Source of the DNA: Anderseniella sp.
Lineage (GTDB): Bacteria > Pseudomonadota > Alphaproteobacteria > Rhizobiales > Aestuariivirgaceae
Direction: 5' to 3'
DNA: 64,000 nt
Assembly (NCBI GenBank): GCA_028289645.1
Contig: JANQOK010000023.1
Coordinates: 248,001 to 312,000, forward strand
Shown here: positions 52,598-61,142 of the stretch, piece by piece
Position numbering within the stretch: the first letter of the stretch is position 1
Layout of the letters: every line of letters starts with the position of its first letter
Position numbers and translations under genes: made by a program
Notes under the pieces: generated by a model
Seen by the model: only the letters and a program-made list of their open reading frames with translations
What the model was told of the DNA's origin: nothing
Databases searched by the model: none

Positions 52598-52735
52598 ATG
52601 ATGAGGACAGAACCGACAAAAGTGCGATTTCAACGATTCTTGAAAGACGATCGCGGTGCTACGACGATCGAATACATATTGATGTCGTTGCTGGTCATCA
52701 TGAGTTTGTTCTGGTTGTGGGAAAAGCTCGGATAA
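52598..52735 (+). CDS. Flp/type IVb pilin-like small protein
   Basis: 45 residues, too short for normal gene calls: MMRTEPTKVRFQRFLKDDRG, then ATTIEYILMSLLVIMSLFWLWEKLG. Gly20-Ala21 with Glu25 at mature +5 followed by Tyr (G|ATTIEY) is the type III prepilin-peptidase signal of Flp/TadE-type pilins, with the hydrophobic mature helix directly after. A GGGG-rich stretch precedes the tandem ATGs. The stop overlaps the membrane protein's start (TAATG). No tad/cpa gene is in the window, so its peptidase and partners would be elsewhere. Confidence 0.65.
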   Translation: MMRTEPTKVRFQRFLKDDRGATTIEYILMSLLVIMSLFWLWEKLG

Positions 52736-53682
52736 TGAGTGATCGCCGGGCGAGGAGTTCTGTAGTTCACTCCCTTTACTCTGTTTCAACATGGCGTCGT
52801 TTTCTTCGCACCCTGGATAGAAAACTGGAGTTTGGATCCTTTAGGCGCTGGATAGTGTCACTGGGCTTTGGTGTCGGCGCGGCTTTCAGCTTGGCCTTTC
52901 GACTGGGCGAGACGTTAGGTCTAGATTATAATTTTCTTGAATTCTTCTATCTGGTCCGAGAAATCCTGATTGCGCCATTTGCATATTTGAATCAAATATC
53001 ACCCGTATGGTTGAAATGGATTTTTCGAAGAGAATTGGGCTTACTCTACAGTTTTGCCTTTTTCCTGTTGCCGTTTTTTATTCGCGGATATGAGAAATGG
53101 CAGATTCATCGAGATTATTCGACAGAAGAATCAAAATCTGAAAAAGAGATGTTTCGGATTCAGGTAGCAGTAGTCAATTTTCTGCTGATTTGGCTGTCGT
53201 TTGTAGCGCTCTATTTCATATGGTTGGGTCCTGCCTTCAAATTCTTTCTGCGCAGTCTTATAGAGTTGATCTTATATGGAATAATTTTGAGTGGCATACT
53301 TATTGGCGGGAGTCATTTTTATTCGCAAATAGTCGATTGGAAAACCCGAAATCTGGCCAACGGCGCCAACAGACACAAGCTGCTGTTATACGATGCGGTG
53401 CGAGCCGTCTTTTTGGCTGGTTTTGTTTCAATTGCCACTGTTGCCATTGGCATTGCCGTTTACTTGCTATGGATAAGCGGTGGATATGTCACATACCTGA
53501 CAATCTATGGGTTGATCGCACTGACAATCGTTGCCGCATTCGATGACTGGCGCACCATTCCGGCAATTATGGTATCTTCCCTATGCATTGTCTTGGGAAA
53601 TGTGTTCATCGAAACTCTTGTCGGACCATCTTGGCAGTGGTTGAACGAGGTAGTAGCCAAGCTTCCGCGATATGAGCCATAG
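52735..53682 (+). CDS. polytopic membrane protein of unknown family, low-GC cassette
   Basis: 315 residues with about eight membrane segments (for example LYSFAFFLLPFFIRGY, FLLIWLSFVALYFIWLGPAFKFFL, LILYGIILSGILIGGSHFY, VFLAGFVSIATVAIGIAVYLLWI). Codon use and base composition are clearly more AT-rich than neighbours, suggesting transfer. No GxGD or other peptidase motif was seen, so it is not an obvious prepilin peptidase. Its start overlaps the pilin-like gene's stop, so the two proteins are made together. Confidence 0.65.
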   Translation: MSDRRARSSVVHSLYSVSTWRRFLRTLDRKLEFGSFRRWIVSLGFGVGAAFSLAFRLGETLGLDYNFLEFFYLVREILIAPFAYLNQISPVWLKWIFRRELGLLYSFAFFLLPFFIRGYEKWQIHRDYSTEESKSEKEMFRIQVAVVNFLLIWLSFVALYFIWLGPAFKFFLRSLIELILYGIILSGILIGGSHFYSQIVDWKTRNLANGANRHKLLLYDAVRAVFLAGFVSIATVAIGIAVYLLWISGGYVTYLTIYGLIALTIVAAFDDWRTIPAIMVSSLCIVLGNVFIETLVGPSWQWLNEVVAKLPRYEP

Positions 53683-54020
53683 AGCAGATTTGGAAGCCGT
53701 GCTGGTGCATCACTCGGCTCAATTCCTAGTCAAGTCGGTCGCTGTCCCGCCAACGACTGTGGGGTCACGCGCATACTATCTGAAACGCACTGACTCGATC
53801 CCGCGCATTCGAGCGCCGATTGTCCCAGATTGCGACGTTGGGATGATTATACCTGATGGCCCACGACGGAGCCGGGAGAGGCCTCTCCGAGCGTTAAAAT
53901 TCCGGATGCGAAGTCTTGCGGTGTCGCGTGACTGACACCAGAGGCCTGTCGGCACGCTGCTGACGCTGTGCTGCCTTTCAGGTCGCGGTTTCCCGCTTGC
54001 GACTGCCAGAGTTGCGCCCG
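53683..54020. other. intergenic region after the low-GC cassette
   Basis: 338 bp. A palindrome GGAGAGGCCTCTCC lies at 53875-53888. Frames are short and unconvincing. The right edge of the region is the second copy of the 54-bp repeat. Confidence 0.4.
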
Positions 54021-54068
54021 TCAGGCTGCGGCCGGCTTTGCCGCGGACGGAGCTTTTGCCTGGCTGGC
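54015..54068. repeat. 54-bp direct repeat, right copy
   Basis: Identical to 52374-52427 except for two transitions. It includes the stop codon and the last 15 codons of the cyclic-nucleotide-binding gene at 54021-54752. The two copies lie 1641 bp apart and flank the pilin-like/membrane protein cassette. Confidence 0.8.
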
Positions 54069-54752
54069 AGTTTCCGACATGGAAACCAATTTGGAGCGCA
54101 GGTGATTGGCCATGTTCTGCTCGAGTACCGCGGCAATGTCTGTGTTTTTCTGCAGGAAGGCCCTCAGCTTGTCTGCCTCGAACCGGATCAGGTGCATCTG
54201 TTCTGCAACCTCGACGGTTGCGGTGGCCGGCTCACCTGACAGGTAGGTTATCTCGCCGATGGCCATGCCGACGTCTGACGTGGCGATTGCCTTGCCGCCC
54301 ACGATCACCCTGGCGTTGCCGGACGCCACGAAACTGAGATGATCGACTGGCTGGCCTTCCCGGGTCAGAATTGTGCCAGGCTCTGCCTGCAACCACATGC
54401 CCGTGTCCAGCAGCGCCCGGGCCCGGTGTTCGCTCAGGCCGTTTGCCATGTGTTGCATGAACAGGCGTTCCTGATCGGAAAACCGCGAAGTGACGCCAAG
54501 AACATACATGCGGGCAATGCCGATGATGCTGATCGCAATCCAGGTGATCTGGATGACCGCCGACGACAAGTTGAAATCCTGCATCAGGCTGGCCAGCACG
54601 CACGAGGCCGCGATCAGGCAGACGGCGGGGTAGACATAGCCCTGACCGCGGACAAATCCGGTCTGCAGGGCCATGTAGTTTCCGATGTAGAGAGACACAC
54701 CGACAATGCCGATGGTGTTGAAGATATCCAGGTCAACAAACAGTTCCCGCAT
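54021..54752 (-). CDS. CBU_0592-like membrane domain plus cyclic-nucleotide-binding domain protein, copy 1
   Basis: 243 residues. N-terminal four-helix membrane domain: NTIGIVGVSLYIGNYMALQTGFVRGQGYVYPAVCLIAASCVLASLMQDFNLSSAVIQITWIAISIIGIARMYVL, the CBU_0592-like pattern. The second half is a CRP/cNMP-binding fold: LLDTGMWLQAEPGTILTREGQPVDHLSFVASGNARVIVGGKAIATSDVGMAIGEITYLSGEPATATVEV, which has the GEPATATVEV phosphate-binding-cassette-like segment but no DNA-binding helix. A membrane sensor is likely; ligand unknown. Ends in ASQAKAPSAAKPAAA. Tandem paralogue at 54900. Confidence 0.75.
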   Translation of the reverse strand: MRELFVDLDIFNTIGIVGVSLYIGNYMALQTGFVRGQGYVYPAVCLIAASCVLASLMQDFNLSSAVIQITWIAISIIGIARMYVLGVTSRFSDQERLFMQHMANGLSEHRARALLDTGMWLQAEPGTILTREGQPVDHLSFVASGNARVIVGGKAIATSDVGMAIGEITYLSGEPATATVEVAEQMHLIRFEADKLRAFLQKNTDIAAVLEQNMANHLRSKLVSMSETASQAKAPSAAKPAAA

Positions 54753-54899
54753 CGGTTGCTACCTTCAAACTGGTTTCCGGTGCTGCGGACGCCTCGGTGG
54801 AGGAGTGCGCGACGTCGGACAGTCAACACAACCTCAGGTGGCAGGTCTGTGCTAATTGCCACGCAAATCTGCAGGAAATGGTTATTGTCGCGCTGTCTG

Positions 54900-55631
54900 T
54901 CAGGCAGCGGCCGGGTTCTGGGCGGTTTTGGCCGCATCCCTGCTGGCGGTCGCCGACATGGACACCAGCTTGGAGCGCAGGTGGTTGGCGAGGTTCTGTT
55001 CAAGGATTGCACCGATGTCTTCGTTCTTATGAACGAAGGCGCGCAGCTTGTCGGCGTTGAAGCGCAGCAATTGCATGGGTTCACAGACCTGCACGGTTGC
55101 CGTGGCCGGAGCCCCGGTCCGATATGTCACTTCGCCGATCACGGCGCCAGTGGTTGTGGTGGCGATGGTCTTGCCGTCCACGATCACCTCGGCTTTGCCG
55201 GAGGCCAGGTAGCACAAGTCATCAACCGGCTGTCCCTGGCGCGTCAGTACCGTACCCGGTTCCGCCGTCATCCACAGGCCGGTGTCGAGCAGGGCCCGGG
55301 CGCGCTGGCGCGGCAGACCGGCCAGCACGTCACCGATAAACAGCAGTTCGTTGTCGCTGAAGCTCAGCCGTGACTGAACATAGTACATGCGCACGATGCC
55401 GATGAGGCTGATGGTGATCCAGGAAATCTGGATGATGGCGGACGACAGGTTGAAATGCTGCATCAGGCTGATCAGGACGCAGGAAGCGGCGGCCATGTTG
55501 ATGGCGGGATAGAGATAGCCCTGGCCGCGCAGGAAACCGGTTTGCAGCGCCGCGTAGGAGCCCAGATAAAGTGATACGCCCAATATGCCGATTGCATTGA
55601 TCAGATCGGCATGGGTTGCAATGTCCGACAT
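54900..55631 (-). CDS. CBU_0592-like membrane domain plus cyclic-nucleotide-binding domain protein, copy 2
   Basis: 243 residues from the ATG at 55631 (GAGGGACG upstream; frame extends to 55646). NAIGILGVSLYLGSYAALQTGFLRGQGYLYPAINMAAASCVLISLMQHFNLSSAIIQISWITISLIGIVRMYYV is the membrane domain; LLDTGLWMTAEPGTVLTRQGQPVDDLCYLASGKAEVIVDGK and GEVTYRTGAPATATVQV are the cNMP-binding domain. It is equal in length and closely similar to copy 1, so a tandem duplication. Divergent from ruvC. Confidence 0.75.
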   Translation of the reverse strand: MSDIATHADLINAIGILGVSLYLGSYAALQTGFLRGQGYLYPAINMAAASCVLISLMQHFNLSSAIIQISWITISLIGIVRMYYVQSRLSFSDNELLFIGDVLAGLPRQRARALLDTGLWMTAEPGTVLTRQGQPVDDLCYLASGKAEVIVDGKTIATTTTGAVIGEVTYRTGAPATATVQVCEPMQLLRFNADKLRAFVHKNEDIGAILEQNLANHLRSKLVSMSATASRDAAKTAQNPAAA

Positions 55632-55800
55632 CGCCCCGTCCCTCATATGCCACTTGCGGTGCGGCCTTTCGTTTTGGGTTGCACGCTACGGTATTTATGC
55701 AATCTGCGCTAGAGTTGACTGAACGGTTGTACAGAATTAATTCACATCCGAATTGGCGCGGGTTTGCCACTGCCCGCGCTGGCCGCGTAGGGTGGCGTTG

Positions 55801-56316
55801 ATGACACAGACGATTCGCATTATCGGCATTGATCCGGGGTTGAGACATACCGGCTGGGGTATTGTGGCGGCGCAGGGCACGCGGCTGTCTTATGTGGCCG
55901 ACGGTACCATCAAGTCCGATTCAACCGACGAGTTGTCGGACCGGCTGATGCAGTTGCATGAAAGGCTTACCGAAGTGATTGGCGGCTTCGAACCGGATGA
56001 GGCAGCGGTGGAGGAAACCTTCGTCAACAAGGATGCACGGGCCACGCTGAAGCTGGGGCAGGCGCGCGGCATCGCCATGCTGGTGCCGGCCCAGGCAGGA
56101 TTGCGGGTGGCCGAGTATGCACCGAACCTGGTGAAGAAAACCGTAGTTGGCGCAGGTCATGCCGACAAGCAGCAGATCCAGGCAATGGTGAAGATACTGC
56201 TGCCGAAATGCACGCCGAACTCGGCCGACTCCGCAGATGCCCTGGCCATTGCCATATGCCATGCGCAGCATCGCGGGCCGGCATCGCTCAGCGCAGCATT
56301 GAAGGCGGCGGGATGA
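55801..56316 (+). CDS. ruvC: crossover junction endodeoxyribonuclease RuvC
   Basis: 171 residues from the ATG at 55801. [17 protein letters not shown] (catalytic Asp), [35 protein letters not shown] and [15 protein letters not shown] complete the active site. It resolves Holliday junctions with RuvAB. Starts the ruvCAB block; the 4-bp overlap with ruvA indicates coupling. Confidence 0.95.
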   Translation: MTQTIRIIGIDPGLRHTGWGIVAAQGTRLSYVADGTIKSDSTDELSDRLMQLHERLTEVIGGFEPDEAAVEETFVNKDARATLKLGQARGIAMLVPAQAGLRVAEYAPNLVKKTVVGAGHADKQQIQAMVKILLPKCTPNSADSADALAIAICHAQHRGPASLSAALKAAG

Positions 56317-56927
56317 TCGGCAGGCTTAAAGGCGTCGTGGACGAATATGGCGACGACCATGTCATACTGGACGTGGGCGGTGTCGGCTACCATGTGGCAT
56401 GCTCGGCCAAGACGCTGGCCGCACTGCCGTCTGCCGGCGAGGCGGCGGTGCTGCACACCGAAATGCTGGTGTCGGAGAACTCGATCCGGCTGGTCGGGTT
56501 TTCCAGCGAAGCTGAGCGGGACTGGTTCCGCCTGCTGGACAATGTCCAGGGTGTCGGCACCAAGGTAGCGCTGGCGCTGCTGTCCACCCTGACCACGGCT
56601 GAGCTGACCAACGCAATTGCGCTCGGTGACAAGGCCATGGTCGGCCGCGCCAATGGCGTGGGCCCGAAACTGGCGCAGCGCATCGTCACTGAACTAAAAG
56701 ACAAGGCGCCGGCCTTTTCCGGCGGCGACGCGGCCCTGGCGGCAGTGTCGGGCGCCATGGACGCGCCGCGGCCAACCGCTGCGGCGGAAGCGGTTTCAGC
56801 GCTGGTCAATCTCGGTTACGGGCAGGCGCAGGCAGGGGCGGCAGTATCTGCCGCCATGCGCGAGGCCGGTGAGGATGCCGCCACCGAAACCCTGATCCGG
56901 CTGGGCCTGAAGGAGCTGGCGCGGTGA
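56313..56927 (+). CDS. ruvA: Holliday junction branch migration protein RuvA
   Basis: 204 residues: [31 protein letters not shown], then [36 protein letters not shown] and an Ala-rich domain III ([23 protein letters not shown]). Tetrameric; binds the four-way junction. Overlaps both neighbours. Confidence 0.95.
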   Translation: MIGRLKGVVDEYGDDHVILDVGGVGYHVACSAKTLAALPSAGEAAVLHTEMLVSENSIRLVGFSSEAERDWFRLLDNVQGVGTKVALALLSTLTTAELTNAIALGDKAMVGRANGVGPKLAQRIVTELKDKAPAFSGGDAALAAVSGAMDAPRPTAAAEAVSALVNLGYGQAQAGAAVSAAMREAGEDAATETLIRLGLKELAR

Positions 56928-57961
56928 ACGATCGCCTGATAGAGCCCGCCAAGCGCGGTGAGGATGAGTTCGACACTCACCTGAGACCGCAACTGCTGGA
57001 TGAATTCATCGGCCAGCGCCAGGCCAAGTCAAATCTGAAGGTGTTCATTGAAGCGGCCCGCACGCGGGGCGAGGCGCTGGACCATGTGCTGTTTGCCGGG
57101 CCGCCCGGGCTGGGCAAGACCACGCTGGCGCAGATCGTGTCGCGCGAGCTGGGGGTGAACTTCAAGGCGACATCCGGGCCGGTGATCGCCAAGGCCGGAG
57201 ACCTGGCTGCGTTGTTGACCAATCTTGAAGACCGCGACGTGCTGTTCATCGATGAAATCCACCGGCTCAATCCGGCTGTCGAAGAAGTGCTGTATCCGGC
57301 CATGGAAGACTTCCAGCTCGACCTGATTATCGGCGAGGGGCCGGCGGCGCGGTCAGTGCGCATTGACCTTGCCAAGTTTACCCTCGTCGGCGCGACAACG
57401 CGCACCGGGCTTCTGACCACACCGTTGCGGGACCGTTTCGGCATTCCGGTCCGGCTCAACTTCTATGAAGTAGACGAACTGCTCGACATTGTGACACGCG
57501 GCGCGCGGGTTCTCGGCCTTGCCATGACCGAAGACGGTGCGCTTGAGGTTGCCCGCCGGGCCCGCGGCACCCCGCGCATTGCCGGGCGGTTGCTGAGAAG
57601 GGTGCGCGACTTTGCGTCCGTCGATGGCACTGCGCAGGTGGACCGGCAGGCGGCCGACAGGGCATTGCAGCGCCTGGAAGTTGACAGTCTCGGCCTGGAT
57701 GCGCTGGATCACCGCTACCTGAAGTGCATTGCGGTCAATTTCGGTGGCGGGCCGGTGGGCATCGAAACCATCGCCGCCTCGCTATCGGAGCCGCGCGATG
57801 CCATTGAGGAGATCATCGAGCCCTACCTGATCCAGCAGGGGTTCGTGAACCGCACACCGCGCGGGCGGATTCTGACACCGCATGCTTTCAAGCATCTCGG
57901 ACTGGCGACACCTGACCTGCTGGCCACCAGGCAAGTGGAATTGTTCCAGGACGACGAGTAG
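56924..57961 (+). CDS. ruvB: Holliday junction branch migration ATPase RuvB
   Basis: 345 residues. GTG start overlapping the ruvA stop. [26 protein letters not shown], Walker [13 protein letters not shown], Walker [29 protein letters not shown]-like [19 protein letters not shown] sensor, and a C-terminal [20 protein letters not shown] [21 protein letters not shown]. Confidence 0.96.
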   Translation: MNDRLIEPAKRGEDEFDTHLRPQLLDEFIGQRQAKSNLKVFIEAARTRGEALDHVLFAGPPGLGKTTLAQIVSRELGVNFKATSGPVIAKAGDLAALLTNLEDRDVLFIDEIHRLNPAVEEVLYPAMEDFQLDLIIGEGPAARSVRIDLAKFTLVGATTRTGLLTTPLRDRFGIPVRLNFYEVDELLDIVTRGARVLGLAMTEDGALEVARRARGTPRIAGRLLRRVRDFASVDGTAQVDRQAADRALQRLEVDSLGLDALDHRYLKCIAVNFGGGPVGIETIAASLSEPRDAIEEIIEPYLIQQGFVNRTPRGRILTPHAFKHLGLATPDLLATRQVELFQDDE

Positions 57962-57963
57962 AG

Positions 57964-58383
57964 ATGTCGTTGTCCGGTTATCTTGAAGACGGAGTTCATC
58001 ACCTGGATATCCGGGTGTATTTCGAGGACACGGACTTTTCCGGTATCGTCTATCACGCCAACTACCTGAAGTTCTGCGAGCGTGGCAGGTCCGACATGCT
58101 GCGCCTGGCAGGTGTTCATCATTCAGACCTGGCCGGCGACGGCATACACTTTGTAGTGCGCCACATGCAGTGCGATTTCAGGGCATCGGCGCGCATAGAC
58201 GATGTGGTCCGTGTCGAGACCCGGCCGAAGCGTGCATCGGGCGCACGGCTGGTTCTGGTGCAGGCGGTGAAACTTGCCGAAAAGGTGCTTTTTGAAGCGG
58301 AAGTGACACTCGCGCTGATCAATGGCGCCGGACGACCGCAACGGATTCCACCGGAAATGATGCGCGCAATGTCGCAAGCGTGA
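57964..58383 (+). CDS. ybgC: acyl-CoA thioesterase YbgC, Tol-Pal associated
   Basis: 139 residues, hot-dog fold: DIRVYFEDTDFSGIVYHANYLKFCERGRSDML (catalytic Asp in EDTD and YHANYL), then LVLVQAVKLAEKVLFEAEVTLALI. Usual first gene of the tol-pal cluster. Confidence 0.92.
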   Translation: MSLSGYLEDGVHHLDIRVYFEDTDFSGIVYHANYLKFCERGRSDMLRLAGVHHSDLAGDGIHFVVRHMQCDFRASARIDDVVRVETRPKRASGARLVLVQAVKLAEKVLFEAEVTLALINGAGRPQRIPPEMMRAMSQA

Positions 58384-58403
58384 ATGCACCATTGGTTATG
58401 AAA

Positions 58404-58418
58404 GTAACCTTCTGTTAA
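58404..58418 (+). promoter_or_regulatory. CtrA-like binding box upstream of tolQ
   Basis: GTAA-CCTTCTG-TTAA: seven of eight CtrA consensus positions with the correct 7-bp spacer, in the 196-bp gap between ybgC and tolQ. Same architecture as 8929-8943. CtrA control of envelope genes is known in Caulobacter, but this site is only inferred from sequence. Confidence 0.4.
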
Positions 58419-58579
58419 CTAATGCAGCGTTGAGTGCCGGTTGAATTGGGTGAGGTGTTTGCGTGGGATTCAACGCCGCAGTTTCGACAAAGTGAGCAGG
58501 CTTTTGAAGCCCGCCGGATGGAAGAGAATCATTTATTGTTGCCCGTTTGGGTGGGCGCGTGAATTAGAGCAGGCAGAAC

Positions 58580-59287
58580 ATGGAAGTGAATGTGGGGGAT
58601 CTCGCGGCGCAGCCCGACCAGTTCGGACTGTTCAATCTGTTCCTGATTGCGTCGCCAATGGTCAAGCTGGTCATGATCGGCCTGGTTGTCGCGTCGATCC
58701 TGTGCTGGGGCATTGTCTTTGAAAAGTGGCTTGCAGTTCGCAGGATGAGAGCCTCGATGGACAAGTTCGAGCAGTTGTTCTGGTCTGGCCAGTCGCTGGA
58801 AGATCTCTACCTCACGCTGGGGCCGCGCAACAACAAGGGCATGGCGGCGCTGTTCATGTCGGCCATGCGCGAATGGAAGCGGTCGCAAGATTCAGCCATG
58901 CGGGCGGGATTTGCCGGTGTGCAGATGCGGATCAACAAGGTGATGGACGTCCAGTTGCAGAAGGAAATGGCCAAGCTGGAACAGCGGCTGCTGGTGCTGG
59001 CAACGGTGGGATCGACGGCGCCGTTTATCGGACTTTTTGGCACGGTTTGGGGTATCATGAACTCATTCCGTGCAATAGGTATATCGAAGAACACCAATCT
59101 GGCGGTTGTGGCGCCTGGCCTCGCCGAAGCCCTGTTTGCGACCGCGCTAGGCCTTTTGGCAGCTATTCCGGCAGTGATGTTTTACAACAAATACTCCAGT
59201 GACATCCGCAAGATTGCGGCCCGGCTGGAGAATTTTGCAGACGAATTCGGTTCGATAATTTCGCGCCAGCTTGATGAGCGCGTATAG
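58580..59287 (+). CDS. tolQ: Tol-Pal system proton channel TolQ
   Basis: 235 residues, three membrane helices: MVKLVMIGLVVASILCWGIVFEKW, then LLVLATVGSTAPFIGLFGTVWGIMNSFRAIG and NLAVVAPGLAEALFATALGLLAAIPAVMFYN. The TolQ/ExbB TVxG-P...GTVWGI and GLAEALFATALGL motifs are present. Inner-membrane ion channel powering outer membrane constriction. Confidence 0.95.
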   Translation: MEVNVGDLAAQPDQFGLFNLFLIASPMVKLVMIGLVVASILCWGIVFEKWLAVRRMRASMDKFEQLFWSGQSLEDLYLTLGPRNNKGMAALFMSAMREWKRSQDSAMRAGFAGVQMRINKVMDVQLQKEMAKLEQRLLVLATVGSTAPFIGLFGTVWGIMNSFRAIGISKNTNLAVVAPGLAEALFATALGLLAAIPAVMFYNKYSSDIRKIAARLENFADEFGSIISRQLDERV

Positions 59288-59319
59288 CGCATCCAAGCAG
59301 GAAACACAGTGGAGAGATC

Positions 59320-59787
59320 ATGGCAGGAGGACTGGTAGGCGGAAGCGATGGCGGCGGTAGAAGACGCCGCCGGTCTTCAGGCTTTGCACCGATGAGCGAG
59401 ATCAACGTCACGCCATTCGTTGACGTGATGCTGGTGCTGCTGATCGTGTTCATGGTGGCTGCGCCCCTGCTCAATGTATCGGTGCCAATTGACCTGCCTG
59501 AGAACAAGGCGGAACAGACGCCGGGTGAGAAAAAGGACCCGATCACCATTTCCATTGATGCGGAAGGCAAGATCTATATCGGTGATACTGAAGTAGCTGC
59601 CGACACACTCGCGCCAAAATTGAGCGCCATTGCACAAAGCAGGCAGTCAGAGGCCGAAACCAAGGATCAGCGTGTTCGGGTCCGGGGTGACAAGGGGGTG
59701 AATTACGGCCTGGTGATGCAGGTCATCGGCGAATTGAACGCGAGCGGTTTTCGACGCATTGACCTGATAAGCAACCCGCAGAACTAG
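59320..59787 (+). CDS. tolR: Tol-Pal system protein TolR
   Basis: 155 residues. PMSEINVTPFVDVMLVLLIVFMVAAPLL includes the N-terminal helix and the proton-coupling Asp in VDVMLVLLIVFM. The periplasmic domain has IYIGDTEVAADTLAPKLSAIA and VNYGLVMQVIGELNASGFRRIDLI. ExbD/TolR family. 44 bp to tolA. Confidence 0.93.
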   Translation: MAGGLVGGSDGGGRRRRRSSGFAPMSEINVTPFVDVMLVLLIVFMVAAPLLNVSVPIDLPENKAEQTPGEKKDPITISIDAEGKIYIGDTEVAADTLAPKLSAIAQSRQSEAETKDQRVRVRGDKGVNYGLVMQVIGELNASGFRRIDLISNPQN

Positions 59788-59832
59788 GGTCCCTGACCCT
59801 CGTGACAGGCCGTTGGAGGTGAGCGAAAGCAT

Positions 59833-60789
59833 ATGCGGATTAACTGGAGTTTGCTGACTTCGTTTGCGGTGCACGCCGCCATCCTGCTGATGGCGGTGGT
59901 GGTGCTGCCATCGCCGGATCAGCATAAGATTGCCGAACCGCCGCCTATCGCCGTGAACATCGAAGACTTTCAGGATGTGGCCAAACGGGCCAACCAGACC
60001 ACCGAAGAGGTGAAGAAGGATCCCGAACCCCAGGACAAGCCGAAGGTCCAGAAAGTTGAAAAGAAAATCGACCGGCCGACACCAAAGCCTGCCAGGGAGA
60101 TAAAGCAGGCCGCGCGTGAGCCGCAGGCCCAGCCTGAACCGGAACCCAAGCCGGAGCCGAAGCCCGAACCGAAGCAGGCAGAGCCAACACCGCCGGATCC
60201 CGCGCCGCTGGAAGAACTGATCAAGAAGACCGAAGAGGTGACACCGGACCCGAAACCGGTCGAGGAACCCAAGAAAGCCGAACGCAAACCTGTTCCGAAA
60301 CCTCGGGTAAAGCCCAAGCCGCCGAAGAAAGTCGTCAAGAAGAAGCAGGAAGAGTTCAAGCTGGATGACATTGCCGCCCTGCTCAACAAGACTGATGAGG
60401 AAAAAGCCGCGCCGAGCGACCAGTCCGATACCGGGACCCCGTTGCAGGGTTTGCAGAACCTCAGCGGTCAAGACCGCCAGGTGACGGCGACGGCGCTGGA
60501 CTGGTTGCGCCAGCGGGTCGGGCAGTGCTGGTCCATCCCTGCAGGCGCGCGCGACGCAGCCGGCCTGATTGTGACGCTGCGCTTCCAGCTTGATATCAAC
60601 GGCAACCTGACCTCACAGCCGCTGGTGGAGCAGGTTACCAATCACCCGGCGGCCCAGGCGGCGGCCCGGTCGGCGCTTGCGGCATTGATCCAGTGCCAGC
60701 CATACGACAGAATGCCCAAGGAAACCCACAGTCTGTGGGCAGATATCAGAATGAAGTTTGATCCCAGTGTCATGGTCGGGCTGAACTGA
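59833..60789 (+). CDS. tolA: Tol-Pal system protein TolA-like
   Basis: 318 residues. N-terminal membrane helix (LTSFAVHAAILLMAVVVLPS), a long Pro/Lys/Glu-rich middle (EPEPKPEPKPEPKQ and similar repeats), and a compact C-terminal domain with LDWLRQRVGQCWSIPAGARDAAGLIVTLRFQLDINGNLTSQP and ALIQCQPYDRMPKE. This is the alphaproteobacterial TolA form. The C-terminal domain binds TolB/Pal. Confidence 0.88.
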   Translation: MRINWSLLTSFAVHAAILLMAVVVLPSPDQHKIAEPPPIAVNIEDFQDVAKRANQTTEEVKKDPEPQDKPKVQKVEKKIDRPTPKPAREIKQAAREPQAQPEPEPKPEPKPEPKQAEPTPPDPAPLEELIKKTEEVTPDPKPVEEPKKAERKPVPKPRVKPKPPKKVVKKKQEEFKLDDIAALLNKTDEEKAAPSDQSDTGTPLQGLQNLSGQDRQVTATALDWLRQRVGQCWSIPAGARDAAGLIVTLRFQLDINGNLTSQPLVEQVTNHPAAQAAARSALAALIQCQPYDRMPKETHSLWADIRMKFDPSVMVGLN

Positions 60790-61142
60790 GCAGGCGGCGG
60801 TCTAGAGCGAAGTGTTATTGGATTGTATCATTTGATGGCGGAAAATCGGTTCACTCGGCTAGTCGTGTCGCGCAGCGCGATGTGGTGCATTGGGCAAGCG
60901 GCGCAACGACGCCGATGGACCGATTTTCCCCACCCCGATGGAAATGGAGATGTTGAAATGTTTAGTGCAAGGGCCGGGCGATTTTGCCCTCTGGCGTCGT
61001 TGGATCGCACTTGCGGTGGGGCCACACCACGGCGCGCAATCCGCCTAGCCAGCGACCAAAATCGCCACGGTCAAATGATCCAATCCAATAACAGTTCGCT
61101 CTAATGGTTCAATTCAATCTCATCTCACTGCAGGGAATCTCG
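60790..61142. other. intergenic region filled by a palindromic MITE-like element
   Basis: 353 bp between tolA and tolB, nearly all the palindrome at 60803-61103. The last 39 bp before the tolB start contain its ribosome site AGGGA. An open frame extends tolB's start to 61104, exactly at the element's edge. Confidence 0.6.
60803..61103. mobile_element. MITE-like long inverted-repeat element between tolA and tolB
   Basis: The ends TAGAGCGAA...TTCGCTCTA are inverted, and the terminal 33 bases match in reverse complement at 31 positions (TAGAGCGAASTGTTATTGG...). Inner arms also match, for example the CAACGACGCC at 60904-60913 with its complement near 60994-61003, so most of the 301 bp is one imperfect palindrome. 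It has no gene and no transposase, which fits the short palindromic AGAGC...GCTCT elements in Rhizobiales intergenic DNA. It could fold into a very long hairpin in RNA. Confidence 0.7.

Noticed and set aside
53672-53935. An 87-codon frame after the low-GC membrane protein
   Set aside because: No ribosome site, no recognisable motif and strongly basic composition; it overlaps the stop of the preceding gene.
58441-58722. A frame covering the tolQ start
   Set aside because: It overlaps tolQ in another frame and has no coding character or ribosome site.
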